Assembly: GCA_036365515.1 (NCBI GenBank)
Contig: CM070873.1
Coordinates: 178,760,104-178,824,103, forward strand
From: Torymus aiolomorphi
Taxonomy: Eukaryota > Arthropoda > Insecta > Hymenoptera > Torymidae
DNA: 64,000 bases
Direction of reading: 5' to 3'
A program made the translations under genes and the position numbers. Shown here piece after piece: positions 1-11,464 of the stretch (within the stretch, counting starts at the first letter, position 1; every line of letters starts with the position of its first letter). The notes beneath the pieces are model-generated. The model ran no database searches. It saw only the letters and a program-made list of their open reading frames with translations, and was not told the DNA's origin.

Positions 1-587
1 CTTCTATGCAATAACTATCCACGCGAAATAATAAACAAATACTTCGGGATTAGACTCGAATACATCCGTAACAGTCATAATAATAACACTATCACTAATA
101 GAATCTCACGCGCTACTTTGTTAAAGCCAAAAATACTTTTACCGTTTATTAAACATCTGACTCCTAAAATTAATCATATCCTTTTCCAAAATAATATTAT
201 CCCAATCAATAGTACCATTAATAAATTCAACTGCATAATAACCTTAGGAAAGGACCACCTCCGTAAGCTTGACACCAGTGGTATTGTTTATAAAATAGAT
301 TGCCATAACTGCTCTTCAACTTATATTGGAATGAGCAAAAGAAAAATGAATTTACGTATTAATGAACACAATAGAGACGTAAAAAATTGCGTTAATACTT
401 CTGCCTTAGCCATGCATGTGTCAGAAACAGGACACAATATAGACTTCGAAAAGCCAAAATCCTTGACAAAGAATCTAACTTTTTTAGACGCTCTTTTTCG
501 GAAATGTTTAACATCTACTATCACAGCAATACTCTTAACCGCATAGAAGACACCCAATTTCTAAAAAATCATATAAAGACACTGTGA
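1..587 (+). pseudogene. Penelope-like element, C-terminal GIY-YIG endonuclease region (partial, frameshifted)
   Basis: The reading frame is open from the first base of the window, so the reverse transcriptase part lies upstream, outside it. The visible part has a C-x2-C motif (DCHNC) just before YIGMSKRKMNLRINEH. This is the arrangement of the GIY-YIG nuclease that follows the RT in Penelope-like retroelements and nicks target DNA. A histidine-rich stretch (AMHVSETGHNIDF) follows, as is usual in this family. After about position 480, inside a T-run (480-486), the frame is lost. A Penelope-type C-terminus is readable in another frame to a TGA at 585-587, so a one-base indel is likely. Family assignment is firm; activity of this copy is unlikely. 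Confidence 0.8.
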
Positions 588-1253
588 AATTGATCAGACT
601 GCATTGCAATTCTTAGCTCGGTGCTGTGTGTCGGTGCATTCGCCTTTCCATACTCCTTTTCCCCATTCTATACGTCCATGAGCCTGCCGAATGATTGGGA
701 GCGCACGTGAACGTGGAAGTGGCACACACGAGCACGTTTACTTAGCGAGGACTCTCTCGCTGTATAGGCTTAGCTCTGCCCACTTCCTCGTTTCGTGCTC
801 TCCTATATCACTCGAACAGCTCCGTGTGCCGTTTCTCCCACTTCCAGCTCTTGCCTCCCTACCCGTGATCCCCAACAGTTTTTCCAAATCGCCTATTGTT
901 CCCCCGTTTAACAAGTCACATATGCCTCTCATTGTTAGTTTATTTATCGGAGATGGCACTCGCCTTATCCGATAGTAATCATGAGAGAATTACGCATAAG
1001 TTGGTAGTAAGTTACAGTTTGATATCTATTTTATTCTTAATTCAATACAATATTATTTTTAAATTTTGAATTTTCTTAACGTTTTCCTCAAAGTTTGGTG
1101 TAGTTCTCGTGGATGTATGTGCGGCAGGACCGAATGTTTTAATAATGACTGAATAATTGTTTATGGTAAAAAATTTTATGGAATTCTCCGATTTGTTTTT
1201 CTTATTTAAAAAAATATCATGACGTTGTACATTTACCATTTTTACATATCTTG
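588..1253 (+). other. 3' untranslated region of the Penelope-like element
   Basis: No coding region is supported here. The first ~350 bases are mixed-composition sequence and the rest is AT-rich. Position and orientation fit the 3' UTR or the terminal (pLTR) part of the Penelope-like element, which leads into the ribozyme candidate at 1254. Confidence 0.45.
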
Positions 1254-1300
1254 TAGCCCTGAAGAGGGGAGTATATCTAACGCTCCCGAAACGTCGGCTA
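1254..1300 (+). ncRNA. candidate hammerhead ribozyme (Penelope-associated)
   Basis: The hammerhead core can be laid out directly. Stem I is TAGCC (1254-1258) pairing with GGCTA (1296-1300). The core is CTGAAGA (1259-1265). Stem II is GGGG (1266-1269) with TCCC (1284-1287). GAAA follows (1288-1291), then a minimal ACGT stem III (1291-1294) and the cleavage triplet GTC (1293-1295). The only departure from CUGAUGA is at U7, the position known to vary. Penelope-like elements are known to carry hammerheads with very short stem III in their terminal repeats, and this one lies 3' of the endonuclease on the same strand. Confidence 0.7.
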
Positions 1301-1743
<443 letters not shown>

Positions 1744-2338
1744 CAAGGTGTCCCATTTTAATCGCCCCAGGCAAATATCTTGAAAAGTATGGGAGATGGA
1801 AAAAAACTTTAAATACAAACGTTGTAGGGTACAAAGGGGGTCAGCTAATGGTAACAACGACTTTGACCTTGAACTCTATTTTTCAAGGTTATTTCAAGGT
1901 CAAAGTGATTTTTTTGAATGAGGACCCCTAGTTTCGACCCCGGAAATGGAAAGAGCAGAAAATTTTACGTTCAGAAAGGTCTGATATGTTGGGGTTTCCA
2001 GGTCAACCAGCTAATTTAATGAGGTCGACCTGGGAATACCTCTAGGAAGGACAAAATTGACCTTGACGTTCAAGGTCATTTTAAGGTAAGTTGATTTTAT
2101 AAAATGGAACCCCTTATTTTTGACCCCGGAAACGGAAAGAGCGGAAGAATTTACGTCCGAATATGACCTTGACCTCGACCTTGACTTTAACCGTGATCTG
2201 GAATGTTATTTTAAGGTAAAGTCGATTTTTTTAAAATCCCCTTATTTTTGACCTCGGAAATAGAAAGAGAAGAAAATTTTACGTTCAGATATGTACCGTC
2301 ATATGGTGTCAAAGTTGGCCCTCTGGGGTCAATTAAGG
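1744..2338 (+). repeat. left inverted repeat of the mariner-like element
   Basis: This arm consists largely of diverged internal duplications. It contains five exact copies of TCAAGGTCA, counting both strands. The mate is at 3013-3608 in reverse orientation. Confidence 0.85.
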
Positions 2339-2561
2339 GTAATAATAAATAAATTAATTTTTTTGAAGTGGATTTCACTGTTTTTATGAGTTACTTAGGA
2401 ATCTAAAAGTATTTTTTCTCCCTCAAATGAATCGAAAATTAGAAAGACTACCCTCGACATTAGCATTACCCAATGTGCACCACGTGGAGGTTGCCGAAAG
2501 GATTTCGCACATCATTGGCCCTGAAAAGGGCCGATTGATTAACGGACTGTCATTTGAAGAT

Positions 2562-2963
2562 CTAAGGCAGCAAATGCTCGATCAAGTGTCCGTTCTCTCT
2601 GAAACACATTTGCATCCTTCTTCGGAAGCTTGCTTGAACATTCTTCAATGTTTCCACTGAAATGGATTGGAAAGTTTCCATAATTCTTCCTCTCATGTTC
2701 TCTAAGGTTGTTGGAGCATGTGCAAAATCTTTGCCTTTAACTACTCCCCACAAAAAAAAGTCAAGAGGTGAGAGGTCTGGGGATCTAGGCGGCCACTCGT
2801 GTACTTGGCTGCCGATGCCAATCCAACGATTACGATACATATCATTGAGAAAATTCTTGACTGATCGAACGCGATGTGCAGGAGCTCCATCTTGATGGAA
2901 CCACATATCCCGCCGTAAGATAAGTGGGATATCATCTAATAGAGGAGGTAAAAGTAAGAACAC
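2562..2963 (-). pseudogene. mariner/Tc1-type transposase, C-terminal fragment
   Basis: About 130 residues remain. They include FHQDGAPAH, with the second catalytic Asp of the DDE/D triad, and WPPRSPDLSPLDFFLWG, the block around the third acidic residue. These are hallmarks of the IS630-Tc1-mariner transposase superfamily. The N-terminal helix-turn-helix region and the first catalytic Asp are missing, because the inverted repeat begins immediately upstream. The fragment cannot encode an active enzyme. Related elements elsewhere in the genome may supply transposase. Confidence 0.8.
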
Positions 2964-3012
2964 ATCAGATTAAAAAAATTAACTTGACCCCAATTGACCT
3001 CAAGCACGATTT

Positions 3013-3721
<709 letters not shown>

Positions 3722-6700
3722 AATAAATAAATAAATAAATAATGGAAGGTGTTCATTTTTTATAACATTCTGAGCAACTTTCTGGGAGTATGGAGAGTAC
3801 GTATATCCATTTATAGAGAATGCACAGGCTCAGTTTCTTATTAACAGACGACAAACTGGCGTAATCAGCTGGCAGCCGGTTCCAAATTTGCAATAAAACG
3901 CTTGTAAATAAATAATGGAAGATGTTCTTTTTTTATAACTTTCTGAGCAACTTTCTGGGAGTATGGAGAGTACGTATATCTATTTATAGAGAATGCACAC
4001 GCTCAGTTTCTTTTTAACAGACGAAAACTGGCGTATTCGGCTAGCAGCCGGCTCGAATTTTGCAATAAAACGCTTATAATTAAATAATGCGGGGTGTTCA
4101 TTTTTTATAACCATCTACACATCTTTCTGGAGATGTTGGAAGTATATATATCCATTTATAGAGAATGCACAGGCGCAGTTTCGTTTTAACAGCCGAAAAA
4201 CTGGCGTATTCGGCTAGCAGCCGGCTCGAATTTTGCAATAAAACGCTTATAATTAAATAATGCGGGGTGTTCATTTTTTATAACCATCTACACATCTTTC
4301 TGGAGATGTTGGAAGTATATATATCCATTTATAGAGAATGCACAGGCGCAGTTTCGTTTTAACAGCCGAAAAGCGGGCATAATTGGCTGGCAACCGGCTC
4401 GAATTTTGCAATAAAACGCTTATAAATAAATAATGCGGGGTTTTCATTTTTTATAACCATCTACACATCTTTCTGGAGATGTTGGAAGTATGTATATCCA
4501 TTTATAGAGAATGCACAGGCTCAGTTTCTTTTTAACAGACGAAAAACTGGCGTAATCGGCCGGCAGCTGGCTCGAATTTTGCAATAAAACGCTTATAAAT
4601 AAATAATGCGTGTTGTTCATTTTTTATAACTTTATACACATCTTTCTGGAGATGTTGGAAGTATGTATATCCATTTATCGAGAATGCACAGGCGCAGTTT
4701 CTTTTTAACAGCCGAAAAACGGGCGTAATCGGCCGGCAGCCGGCTCGAATTTTGCAATAGAACGCTTATAAATAAATAATGCGGGGTGTTCATTTTTTAT
4801 AACTATCTACACATCTTTCTGGAGATGTTGGAAGTATGTATATACATTTGTAGAGAATGCACAGGCGCAGTTTCTTTTTAACAGCCCAAAATCGGGCTTA
4901 ATCGGCTGGCAGCCGGCACGAAATTTGCAATAAAACGCTTATAAATAAATAATGCGGGGTGCTCATTTTTTAGAACTTTCTACACATCTTTCTGGAGATG
5001 TTGGAAGTATGTATATCCATTTACAGAGAATGCACAGGCTCAGTTTCTTTTGAACAGCCGAAAAACGGGCGTAATCGGCCGGCAGCCGGCTCGAATTTTG
5101 CAATAAAACGCTTATAAATAAATAATGCGGGGTGTTCATTTTTTATAACTATCTACACATCGCTCTGGAGATGTTGGATGTATGTATATCCATTTATAGA
5201 CAATGCACAGGCGCCGTTTCGTTTTAACAGCCGAAAAGCGGGCATAATTGGCTGGCAGCCGGCTCGAATTTTGCAATAAAACGCTTGTAAATAAATAATG
5301 CGTGTTGTTCATTTTTTATAACTTTCTACACGTCTTTCTGGAGATGTTGAAAGTATGTATATCCATTTATCGAGAATGCACAGGTGCAGTTTCTTTTTAA
5401 CAGCCGAAGAACGGGCGTAATCGGCTGGCAGCCGGCACGAATTTTGCAATAAAACGCTTATAAATAAATAATGCGGGGTGTTCATTTTTTATAACTATCT
5501 ACACATCTTTCTGGAGATGTTGGAAGTATGTATATCCATTTATAGAGAATGCACAGGCGCAGTTTCTTTTTAACAGCCAAAAATCGGGCGTAATCGGCTG
5601 GAAGCCGGCACGAAATTTGTAATAAAACGCTTATAAATAAATAATGCGGGGTGCTCATTTTTTAGAACATTCTACACATCTTTCTGGAGATGTTGGAAGT
5701 ATGTATATCAATTTACAGACAATGTACAGGCTCAGTTTCATTTTAACAGACGAAAAACTGGCGTAATCGGCTGGCAGCCGGCTTGAAATTTGCAATAAAA
5801 CGGTTATAAATAAATAATGGAAGGTGTCCATTTTTTATAACTTTCTGAGCAACTTTCTGGGAGTATGGAGAGTACGTATATCCATTTATAGAGAATGCAC
5901 AGGCTCAGTTTCTTTTTAAGAGACGAAAAACTGGCGTAATCGGCTGGCAGCCGATCGAATTTTGCAATAAAACGCTTATAAATAAATAATGCGTGTTGTT
6001 CATTTTTTATAACTTTCTACACATCTTTCTGGAGATGTTGGAAGTATGTATATGCATTTAAAGAGAATGCACAGGCGCAGTTTCGATTTAACAGCCGAAA
6101 AAGGGCATAATGGGCTGGCAGCCGGCTCGAATATTGCAATAAAACGCTTATAAATAAATAATGCGTGTTGTTCATTTTATTATAACTTTCTACACATCTT
6201 TCTGAAGATGTTGGAAGTATGTTATCCATTTATCGAGAATGCACAGGCGCAGTTTCTTTTTAACAGCCGAAAAGCGGGCATAATTGGCTGGCAGCCGGCT
6301 CGAATTTTGCAATAAAACGCTTATAAATAAATAATGCGGGGTTTTCATTTTTTATAACTATCTACACATCTTTCTGGAGATGTTGGAAGTATGTATATCC
6401 ATTTATAGAGAATGCACAGGCTCAGTTTCTTTTTAACAGACAAAAAACTGGCGTAATCGGCTGGCAGCCGGCACGAAATTTGCAATAAAACGCTTATAAA
6501 TAAATAATGCGGCGTGCTCATTTTTTAGAACTTTCTACACATCTTTCTGGAGATGTTGGAAGTATGTATATCCATTTAGAGAGAATGCACAGGCTCAGTT
6601 TCATTTTAACAGACGAAAAACTGGCGTAATCGGCTGGCAGCCGGCTCGAATTTTGCAATAAAACGCTTATAAATAAATAATGCGTGTTGTTCATTTTTTA

Positions 6701-7365
6701 TAACATTCTACACATCTTTCTGGAGATGTTGGAAGTATGTATATCCATTTATCGAGAATGCACAGGCGCAGTTTCTTTTTAACAGCCGAAAAACGGGTGT
6801 AATCGGCCGGCAGCCGGCTCGAATTTTGCAATAAAACGCTTATAAATAAATAATGCGGGGTGCTCATTTTTTATAACTATTTGCACATCTTTCTGGAGAT
6901 GTTGGAAGTATGTATATCCATTTATTGAGAATGCACAGGCTCAGTTTCTTTTTAACAGACGAAAAACTGGCGTAATCGGCTGGCAGCCGGCTCGAATTTT
7001 GCAATAAAACGCTTATAAATAAATAATGCGGAGTGTTCATTTTTTATAACTTTCTACACATCTTTCTGGAGATGTTGGAAGTATGTATATCCATTTATCG
7101 AGGATGCACAGGCCTAGTTTCTTTTTAACAGCCGAAAAACGGGCGTAATCGGCTGGCAGCCGGCTCGAAATTTGCAATAAAACGCTTATAAATAAATAAT
7201 GGAAGGTGTTCATTTTTTTATAACTTTCGGAGAAACTTTCTGGAGATGTTGGAAGTACGTATATCCATTTATAACGAATGCACAGGCGCAGTTTCGTTTT
7301 AACAGCCGAAGAACGGGCATAATCCGCTGGCAGCCGGCTCGAAATTTGCAATTACGGACTTAGAA
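3722..7365 (+). repeat. satellite A: ~21 tandem copies of a 173-bp monomer
   Basis: The motif AAACGCTTATAAATAAATAATG recurs at a spacing of 173 bp (for example near 4071, 4244, 4417, 4590 and 4763). Each monomer also has a TTTCTGGAGATGTTGGAAGTA block and a GGCTGGCAGCCGGCTCG block. Most copies carry GCGGGGTG after ATAAAT. A second class (first two copies, one near 5815, the last near 7198) carries GGAAGGTG together with a shared CTGGGAGTATGGAGAG or related variant. No coding function. Confidence 0.95.
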
Positions 7366-7560
7366 ATAAATATTTTTAGCAATTTTATTACGGAAAATCA
7401 TTTTTTTGACATAATTCTATCTTATTTTAACGTTCTAGATTGGAAAATGACTGAATTTGGCTTTGTTAGACTTTATTAGATGAAATTTTTTTTCTGAGTT
7501 GAGAACCCCTTCAAAATTCGAACTGGCTGCTGGAAGCGGCTGCTAACTTCAGTTTCATCA
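7366..7560. other. non-repeat spacer
   Basis: AT-rich sequence between satellites A and B. I see no gene or recognisable element in it. Confidence 0.6.
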
Positions 7561-8101
7561 TAGCAAAATAATAATTTAAATAATTCTTAACCCCAAGTAG
7601 GTGGGGGATGCGAGTTCCTCACGTATACGGGAGCGCGCCAGACGTGTACACAAGGCAAAATAATTATTTATATAATTCCTAACCCCAAGAAGGCGGGGGA
7701 TGCAAGTTCCACGCGTATACGGGAGCGCGTCAGACGTGTATACAAGGCAAAATAGTTATTTATATAATTCCTAACCCCAAGGAGGCGGGGGATGCGAGAT
7801 TCACGCGTATACGGGAGTGCGATAGACGTGTATAGAATGAAAAATAATTATTGATATAATTCCTAACCCCAAGCAGGCGTGGGATGCAAGTTCCACGCGT
7901 ATGCGGGAGCGCGTCAGATGTGTATACAAGGCAAAATAATTATTTATATAATTCCTAACCCCAAGAAAGCGGGGGATGCGAGATTCACGCGTATATGTGA
8001 GCGCGTTAGAGTCTATTCGAAGCAAAATAGTTATATAATGCCGAACCCCAAGTTGACGGGAGATGCGAGTTCCACGCCTATACAGATGCGCGTTAGACGT
8101 G
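7561..8101 (+). repeat. satellite B, left part: ~6 copies of a 92-bp monomer
   Basis: The monomer is GCAAAATAATTATTTATATA followed by TTCCTAACCCCAAG and an ACGCGTATACGGGAG block. Copies start near 7564, 7655, 7747, 7839, 7930 and 8021. The array stops abruptly at the Polinton left end and resumes in the same orientation at 25140. Confidence 0.93.
8096..8101. repeat. 6-bp target-site duplication GACGTG (left)
   Basis: Identical to 25140-25145 immediately after the right end. Six-base duplications are characteristic of Polinton integration. Confidence 0.9.
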
Positions 8102-8687
8102 AGTAGTATATGGGCTGATATAGGGCAAAGATGGCGGCCGTTCAAGATGGTCGCTGGGCGGATATAGGACACAATCGGGTCTCCTCGGCGGCGCTCGGCG
8201 GTGGTCGTTCAAGATGGCCGCTGGTCAGATATAGGGCACAATCGGGTCCCCTTAATGAGCGTCGTCAGGGGGGTAATTAGTGGTGGTAATTAGCGGCTGT
8301 GAGCGGGAGGCCAGAGCGGGCGGTGGGAGGACGCCGCGCGGTGGTTGCGTGGGTAAGGCTGCGGGGAATCGGGTTGTAGCGGGGTGATGGTGAGCGGGCG
8401 GATGAGTGGCCGCGTGGGTGGTGAGCAGGCGGTGGGTGGAGAGTGGTGAGCTGATGTGATGAGTGGCCGCGTGGGTGACGGGCGAGGCTGCAGGGGAAGC
8501 GGATGGTAGCGGGTGATGCTGCGGGCGGATGGGTGGCCACGTGGGTGATGAGTGGTTCGGGTGCGGTCGAGTCCCTCAGAGAGCGCCGTCATGGGGTAAT
8601 TAGTGAGGGTCATTAGAATGGCTGTGAGGTTTCAGGTAAAATAAATATATACTTCGAGAAAATACATTTAAAATTATTTTTATTGAA
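8102..8687 (+). repeat. Polinton left terminal inverted repeat
   Basis: Reverse complement of the right end, 24489-25139, down to the block ACTTCGAGAAAATACATTTA. The outer part has AAGATGGCGGCC and a duplicated TTCAAGATGG block. The inner part is GC-rich with ~30-60-bp subrepeats built on GTGGCCGCGTGGGTG. Open frames through it are compositional artefacts rich in Pro, His and Ser. Confidence 0.93.
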
Positions 8688-8725
8688 TATTTAAATATTA
8701 CATATAGTTAAGAACAACATAATTT

Positions 8726-9259
8726 TTATTTACATGATTGTACATAAAGTTTTCTATTTTTTCTACAGCCATTACCTATATGATAATTAAATTTATTTTT
8801 ACAGTTTTTTCTACGTAATATGCCGCGAATGCGAATATAAAAACGATCTGCAATTCTATCGTTTCTTGAATAGTTTGATGTAAATAATTTACAAAATTTT
8901 TCTAGCGAATATCCTCTTTTCATATAATCTAAAAACATTAAACTAAACTGACCACATACTTTAGAATTTAAACTTTGTAATTGCTGTGTATTCCATCTGT
9001 ATGAGATAGTATTTCGTTGTAAAGATTTTAAATGTTGAGGAACTACTGGGGGCATTCCATAGCTGTCGAAAAAAACTCCTCGTCCTCGCTTGTGTATGAA
9101 CATAGCGACCCAATGCGATCCTGGTTGTTTGTGTATATCTGTGTTAAATACACAGCTCGTCGGTCTCGTCAATACCTTCGGAATCTTGTCCGCCGGAAAT
9201 ACACCTGGTGATTGTACTTTTAATAGCTGAAGAGCATCCCGTATCTGAATGGTGTTCAT
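8726..9259 (-). CDS. PRO: adenain-like cysteine protease (maturation protease), 177 aa
   Basis: Thiol protease of the adenovirus protease/Ulp1 group, expected to cleave capsid precursors. The catalytic triad is visible in order: GSHW with His49, FFDSYG with Asp65, and VCGQF with Cys102, with glutamines just before the cysteine for the oxyanion hole. The start chosen is the ATG at 9259, giving MNTIQIRDAL. The open frame extends further upstream, but that part has no protease homology and overlaps another reading frame. The length fits the family, and the C-terminus is basic (GILRRKNCKNK). It is the last gene before the left inverted repeat. The gene looks intact. Confidence 0.9.
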   Translation of the reverse strand: MNTIQIRDALQLLKVQSPGVFPADKIPKVLTRPTSCVFNTDIHKQPGSHWVAMFIHKRGRGVFFDSYGMPPVVPQHLKSLQRNTISYRWNTQQLQSLNSKVCGQFSLMFLDYMKRGYSLEKFCKLFTSNYSRNDRIADRFYIRIRGILRRKNCKNKFNYHIGNGCRKNRKLYVQSCK

Positions 9260-9539
9260 TTTGTTGTTTATACGGGGATTTGATGGTTCTTGGAATATAA
9301 TATTTATTTTCGTCGATGTTCTCGTATATGTGTTCGTCTCCTTTGTTGTGTGGTGTAGGAGGTCTGTTCTTGATTTTTCTGCTTGGCTTTGTGGGTGTAT
9401 TAGATAAATCCTGAGGCTCATTCGAGTCAGGTTCTGCATATGTACTGTACGATACACAGTCGGCGACTGTTCGGTAACCAGATGTTCCCCCTGTATTTTC
9501 GTAGTGATGTCTATTATGATAACTATTCAATGTTGACAT
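9144..9539 (-). CDS. small hypothetical protein overlapping the protease start
   Basis: An ATG at 9539 opens a 131-codon frame that overlaps the first ~115 bases of the protease gene in a different frame. The product is hydrophilic and rich in Asn, Tyr and Pro, with a Pro/Lys stretch (PTKPSRKIKNRPPTPHNKG) and tyrosine motifs (YEN, IYENI). No signal peptide or membrane segment is seen. I do not recognise it. It fills what would otherwise be a 280-base gap in a densely packed gene block, which is the main argument that it is real. It could also be a chance frame. Confidence 0.45.
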   Translation of the reverse strand: MSTLNSYHNRHHYENTGGTSGYRTVADCVSYSTYAEPDSNEPQDLSNTPTKPSRKIKNRPPTPHNKGDEHIYENIDENKYYIPRTIKSPYKQQNEHHSDTGCSSAIKSTITRCISGGQDSEGIDETDELCI

Positions 9540-9586
9540 GAGAGTAATGTTTTGATTAATCCAGTATTTGATTCTTACTGCATTAT

Positions 9587-10021
9587 TCAACGCGCACATA
9601 AATGCCTGTGTACATTGAGCACCATGAAAACAACAAAATTTTCGCTTTTATTTAGTTGATGCAGTGGAGGGCAATTATAATTTTCCAAGTTTTCAACATG
9701 TCGTGTAGTAATACTTTGAATAACAGCGCTTTCTTGTGAGCCTTTTACAAAAATCTGTCTTGCCGAGCGTGTTAGCTCACGTAAATTTGCATAAAGCTGT
9801 CGATGAGGTATATCCCCGTCAAACCATTCTATACCGTGATGATTACTAGTGAGCCAGTTATTGAAGACTTGAATTTTAATTGGTAAGTCACAGAATGAAT
9901 GAGGCGCTGCTGCTATCCAGTGTGCGATGTACTCTTTTCCTAGAGCTACGACAGCTACTTCCTTTAGCACGAACTTATTATGACTGTCGCGGAAGCCTAG
10001 AACCTCGATAATATAATCCAT
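9587..10021 (-). CDS. conserved Polinton-associated protein, 144 aa, function unknown
   Basis: Starts at ATG 10021 (MDYIIEVLGFRDSHNKFV); 24 further upstream codons are open but unlike the family. Other visible features are HWIAAAPHSF, NHHGIEWFDGDIP, IFVKGSQESA and a late NCPPLHQL. From memory, proteins with this pattern recur in invertebrate Polintons, but I know of no assigned function. The early acidic-strand pattern followed by HHG and a late Cys-Pro leaves room for a nuclease-like fold; that is speculation. It lies between the major capsid gene and the protease end and appears intact. Confidence 0.65.
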   Translation of the reverse strand: MDYIIEVLGFRDSHNKFVLKEVAVVALGKEYIAHWIAAAPHSFCDLPIKIQVFNNWLTSNHHGIEWFDGDIPHRQLYANLRELTRSARQIFVKGSQESAVIQSITTRHVENLENYNCPPLHQLNKSENFVVFMVLNVHRHLCAR

Positions 10022-10211
10022 TTTTGTAAGCGGGTTATTCGAGCGAGGTGAATGTGTTGAAAGCTGAATGCCTTCTACACTGTATGATCTCAAGCTATTT
10101 TCATTTTATAGGGTAGACTCAGAACTTTCTAACTTTTTTCAAGGTAATTAACAGTAATTTGATAATATGGAAAATACCTTAAACTATGAATCGCGTAACT
10201 TTCAAAAATAT
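10022..10211. other. intergenic segment between MCP and the 144-aa gene
   Basis: About 190 bases, AT-rich, without coding signal apart from the upstream open extension of the 144-aa gene. It could hold the promoter for the two leftmost genes. Confidence 0.35.
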
Positions 10212-11456
10212 TTAAGCTGAAAAATCCATAATAATTTGACGTGATGAGTCTATTTCGAGCACGTTATCATATTCTGTATAAACAACGCAATTAACAGAGT
10301 GTGATAAATCTTTACCAAATCGTAATTCTAAACGTACAGAGCCAGTTTTTACCAAATTCCAATGTGCATTACTATTTGCCGAAAGATCAGGTGTTAAATC
10401 AAAAGCATACAGACAATAACCATGTGGGTATGATTCTCTTGAAATATTGTTTCCTTCGTTTGCAAAATGAATGCCTGTTCCACTAAATAAAGTCTGGAAT
10501 GCATCAGAATACGTAGTCGGGTATTCAGGTTGAATGGGTTTACTGGGGACTTGCATACCATCGACAGTTAGTGCAAGGCAAGTAAGGTCAAAATGTTGAA
10601 AATTAAATGGATTCTTTTTTTTATCTCCGTTAAATGCCTTATTCGATACAAAACCAATTATAATTCGTTTAGGTAACTGACCCAAAATTATATTATCTAA
10701 CGTTTCACCACTCGAGTTAGTGTAAGTGCTTTAGAATGAGCTAGGAGAACCCCTGGATTAATCTTAGCTCGTCGTACCCTTAATGATGCTTCTAAAAGGC
10801 GTACTTTTATATTCTCAATTTCATAATTGATTAGGCAGAACACGTCTTTCGAGCGAATAAGCCTGACTCTCATTTCTACACCGTTAAGTAGAAATTTTTC
10901 TTGATTAAACACATCACAATGTAGATGGCCTAGCAAATCCAGAGTTTTCCCTCCTTTTATAAAGCTATTACGTTTTTTAGCTCCCATATTAGCGGATAAA
11001 TTTGGAGAAGTTGCGGTTAGTTTCGTTAAAGGTGCGTTCATTTGCCCGGGTGTGTCTTCGTACCATAAAGATGAAGTTAAATGTGATTTTTTAGCCTCAC
11101 TGCTGTAATTTAATAATGTTTCAATATATGCGCGATACGCGTAAGCATTACTTGGAGGCGATACTGCTTTTTGATTGAAAAATACGTCACTTGGTTAAAT
11201 AAACTGTGTAAAAAATTGTTTACTGGAGCAACTAAAGTATCCTCTTCTATTTCTTCACCATTTTGCTCAAGTCGTAGATGTAATCCTCAGAATTTCCAGG
11301 TATAAGAAATTCTAAATACGAGTCCTCTGAAATTGTAGTAACAGGTTTGTATTCAATCCATTGAGTAGATTCTATAGATGTTTGTGTCGGTGGTAGTGTG
11401 AACAAATCCAATTCGGATTTTGTACACTCACATGAGTGGGTGTGTAAAAAAGCCAT
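10212..11456 (-). pseudogene. MCP: double-jelly-roll major capsid protein, broken by frameshifts
   Basis: Three blocks of a Polinton hexon-like major capsid protein lie in order on the minus strand. The N-terminal block is 11247-11456 (MAFLHTHSCECTKSELDLF, FLIPGNSEDY). The middle block is 10697 to about 11190 (WYEDTPGQM, LHCDVFNQEKFLLNG). The C-terminal block is 10212 to about 10710 (NPFNFQHFDLTCLALTVDG, YPHGYCLYAFDLTPD, ELRFG). The frame changes near 11250-11285, where a short stretch also seems missing, near 11185-11195, and near 10700-10715. In an active element this protein would form the capsid shell. The start ATG lies 8 bases after the stop of the upstream gene. Identification is strong; the breaks could partly be assembly error. 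Confidence 0.88.
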
Positions 11457-11464
11457 TTTTGTTA

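Noticed and set aside
738..959. Short frames on both strands at 690-980 and 1042-1323
   Set aside because: No domain, no conservation pattern; they lie in the Penelope 3' region and the latter runs across the ribozyme candidate.
3722..7365. CRISPR-like look of regular repeats
   Set aside because: Monomers are contiguous 173-bp repeats without unique spacers, in an animal-type genome.
8277..8613. Pro/His/Ser-rich frames in the left Polinton terminal repeat (and the mirrored ones at 24658-25056)
   Set aside because: They arise from GC-rich subrepeats of the inverted repeats, with several frames open at once and no ATG context or conserved domain.
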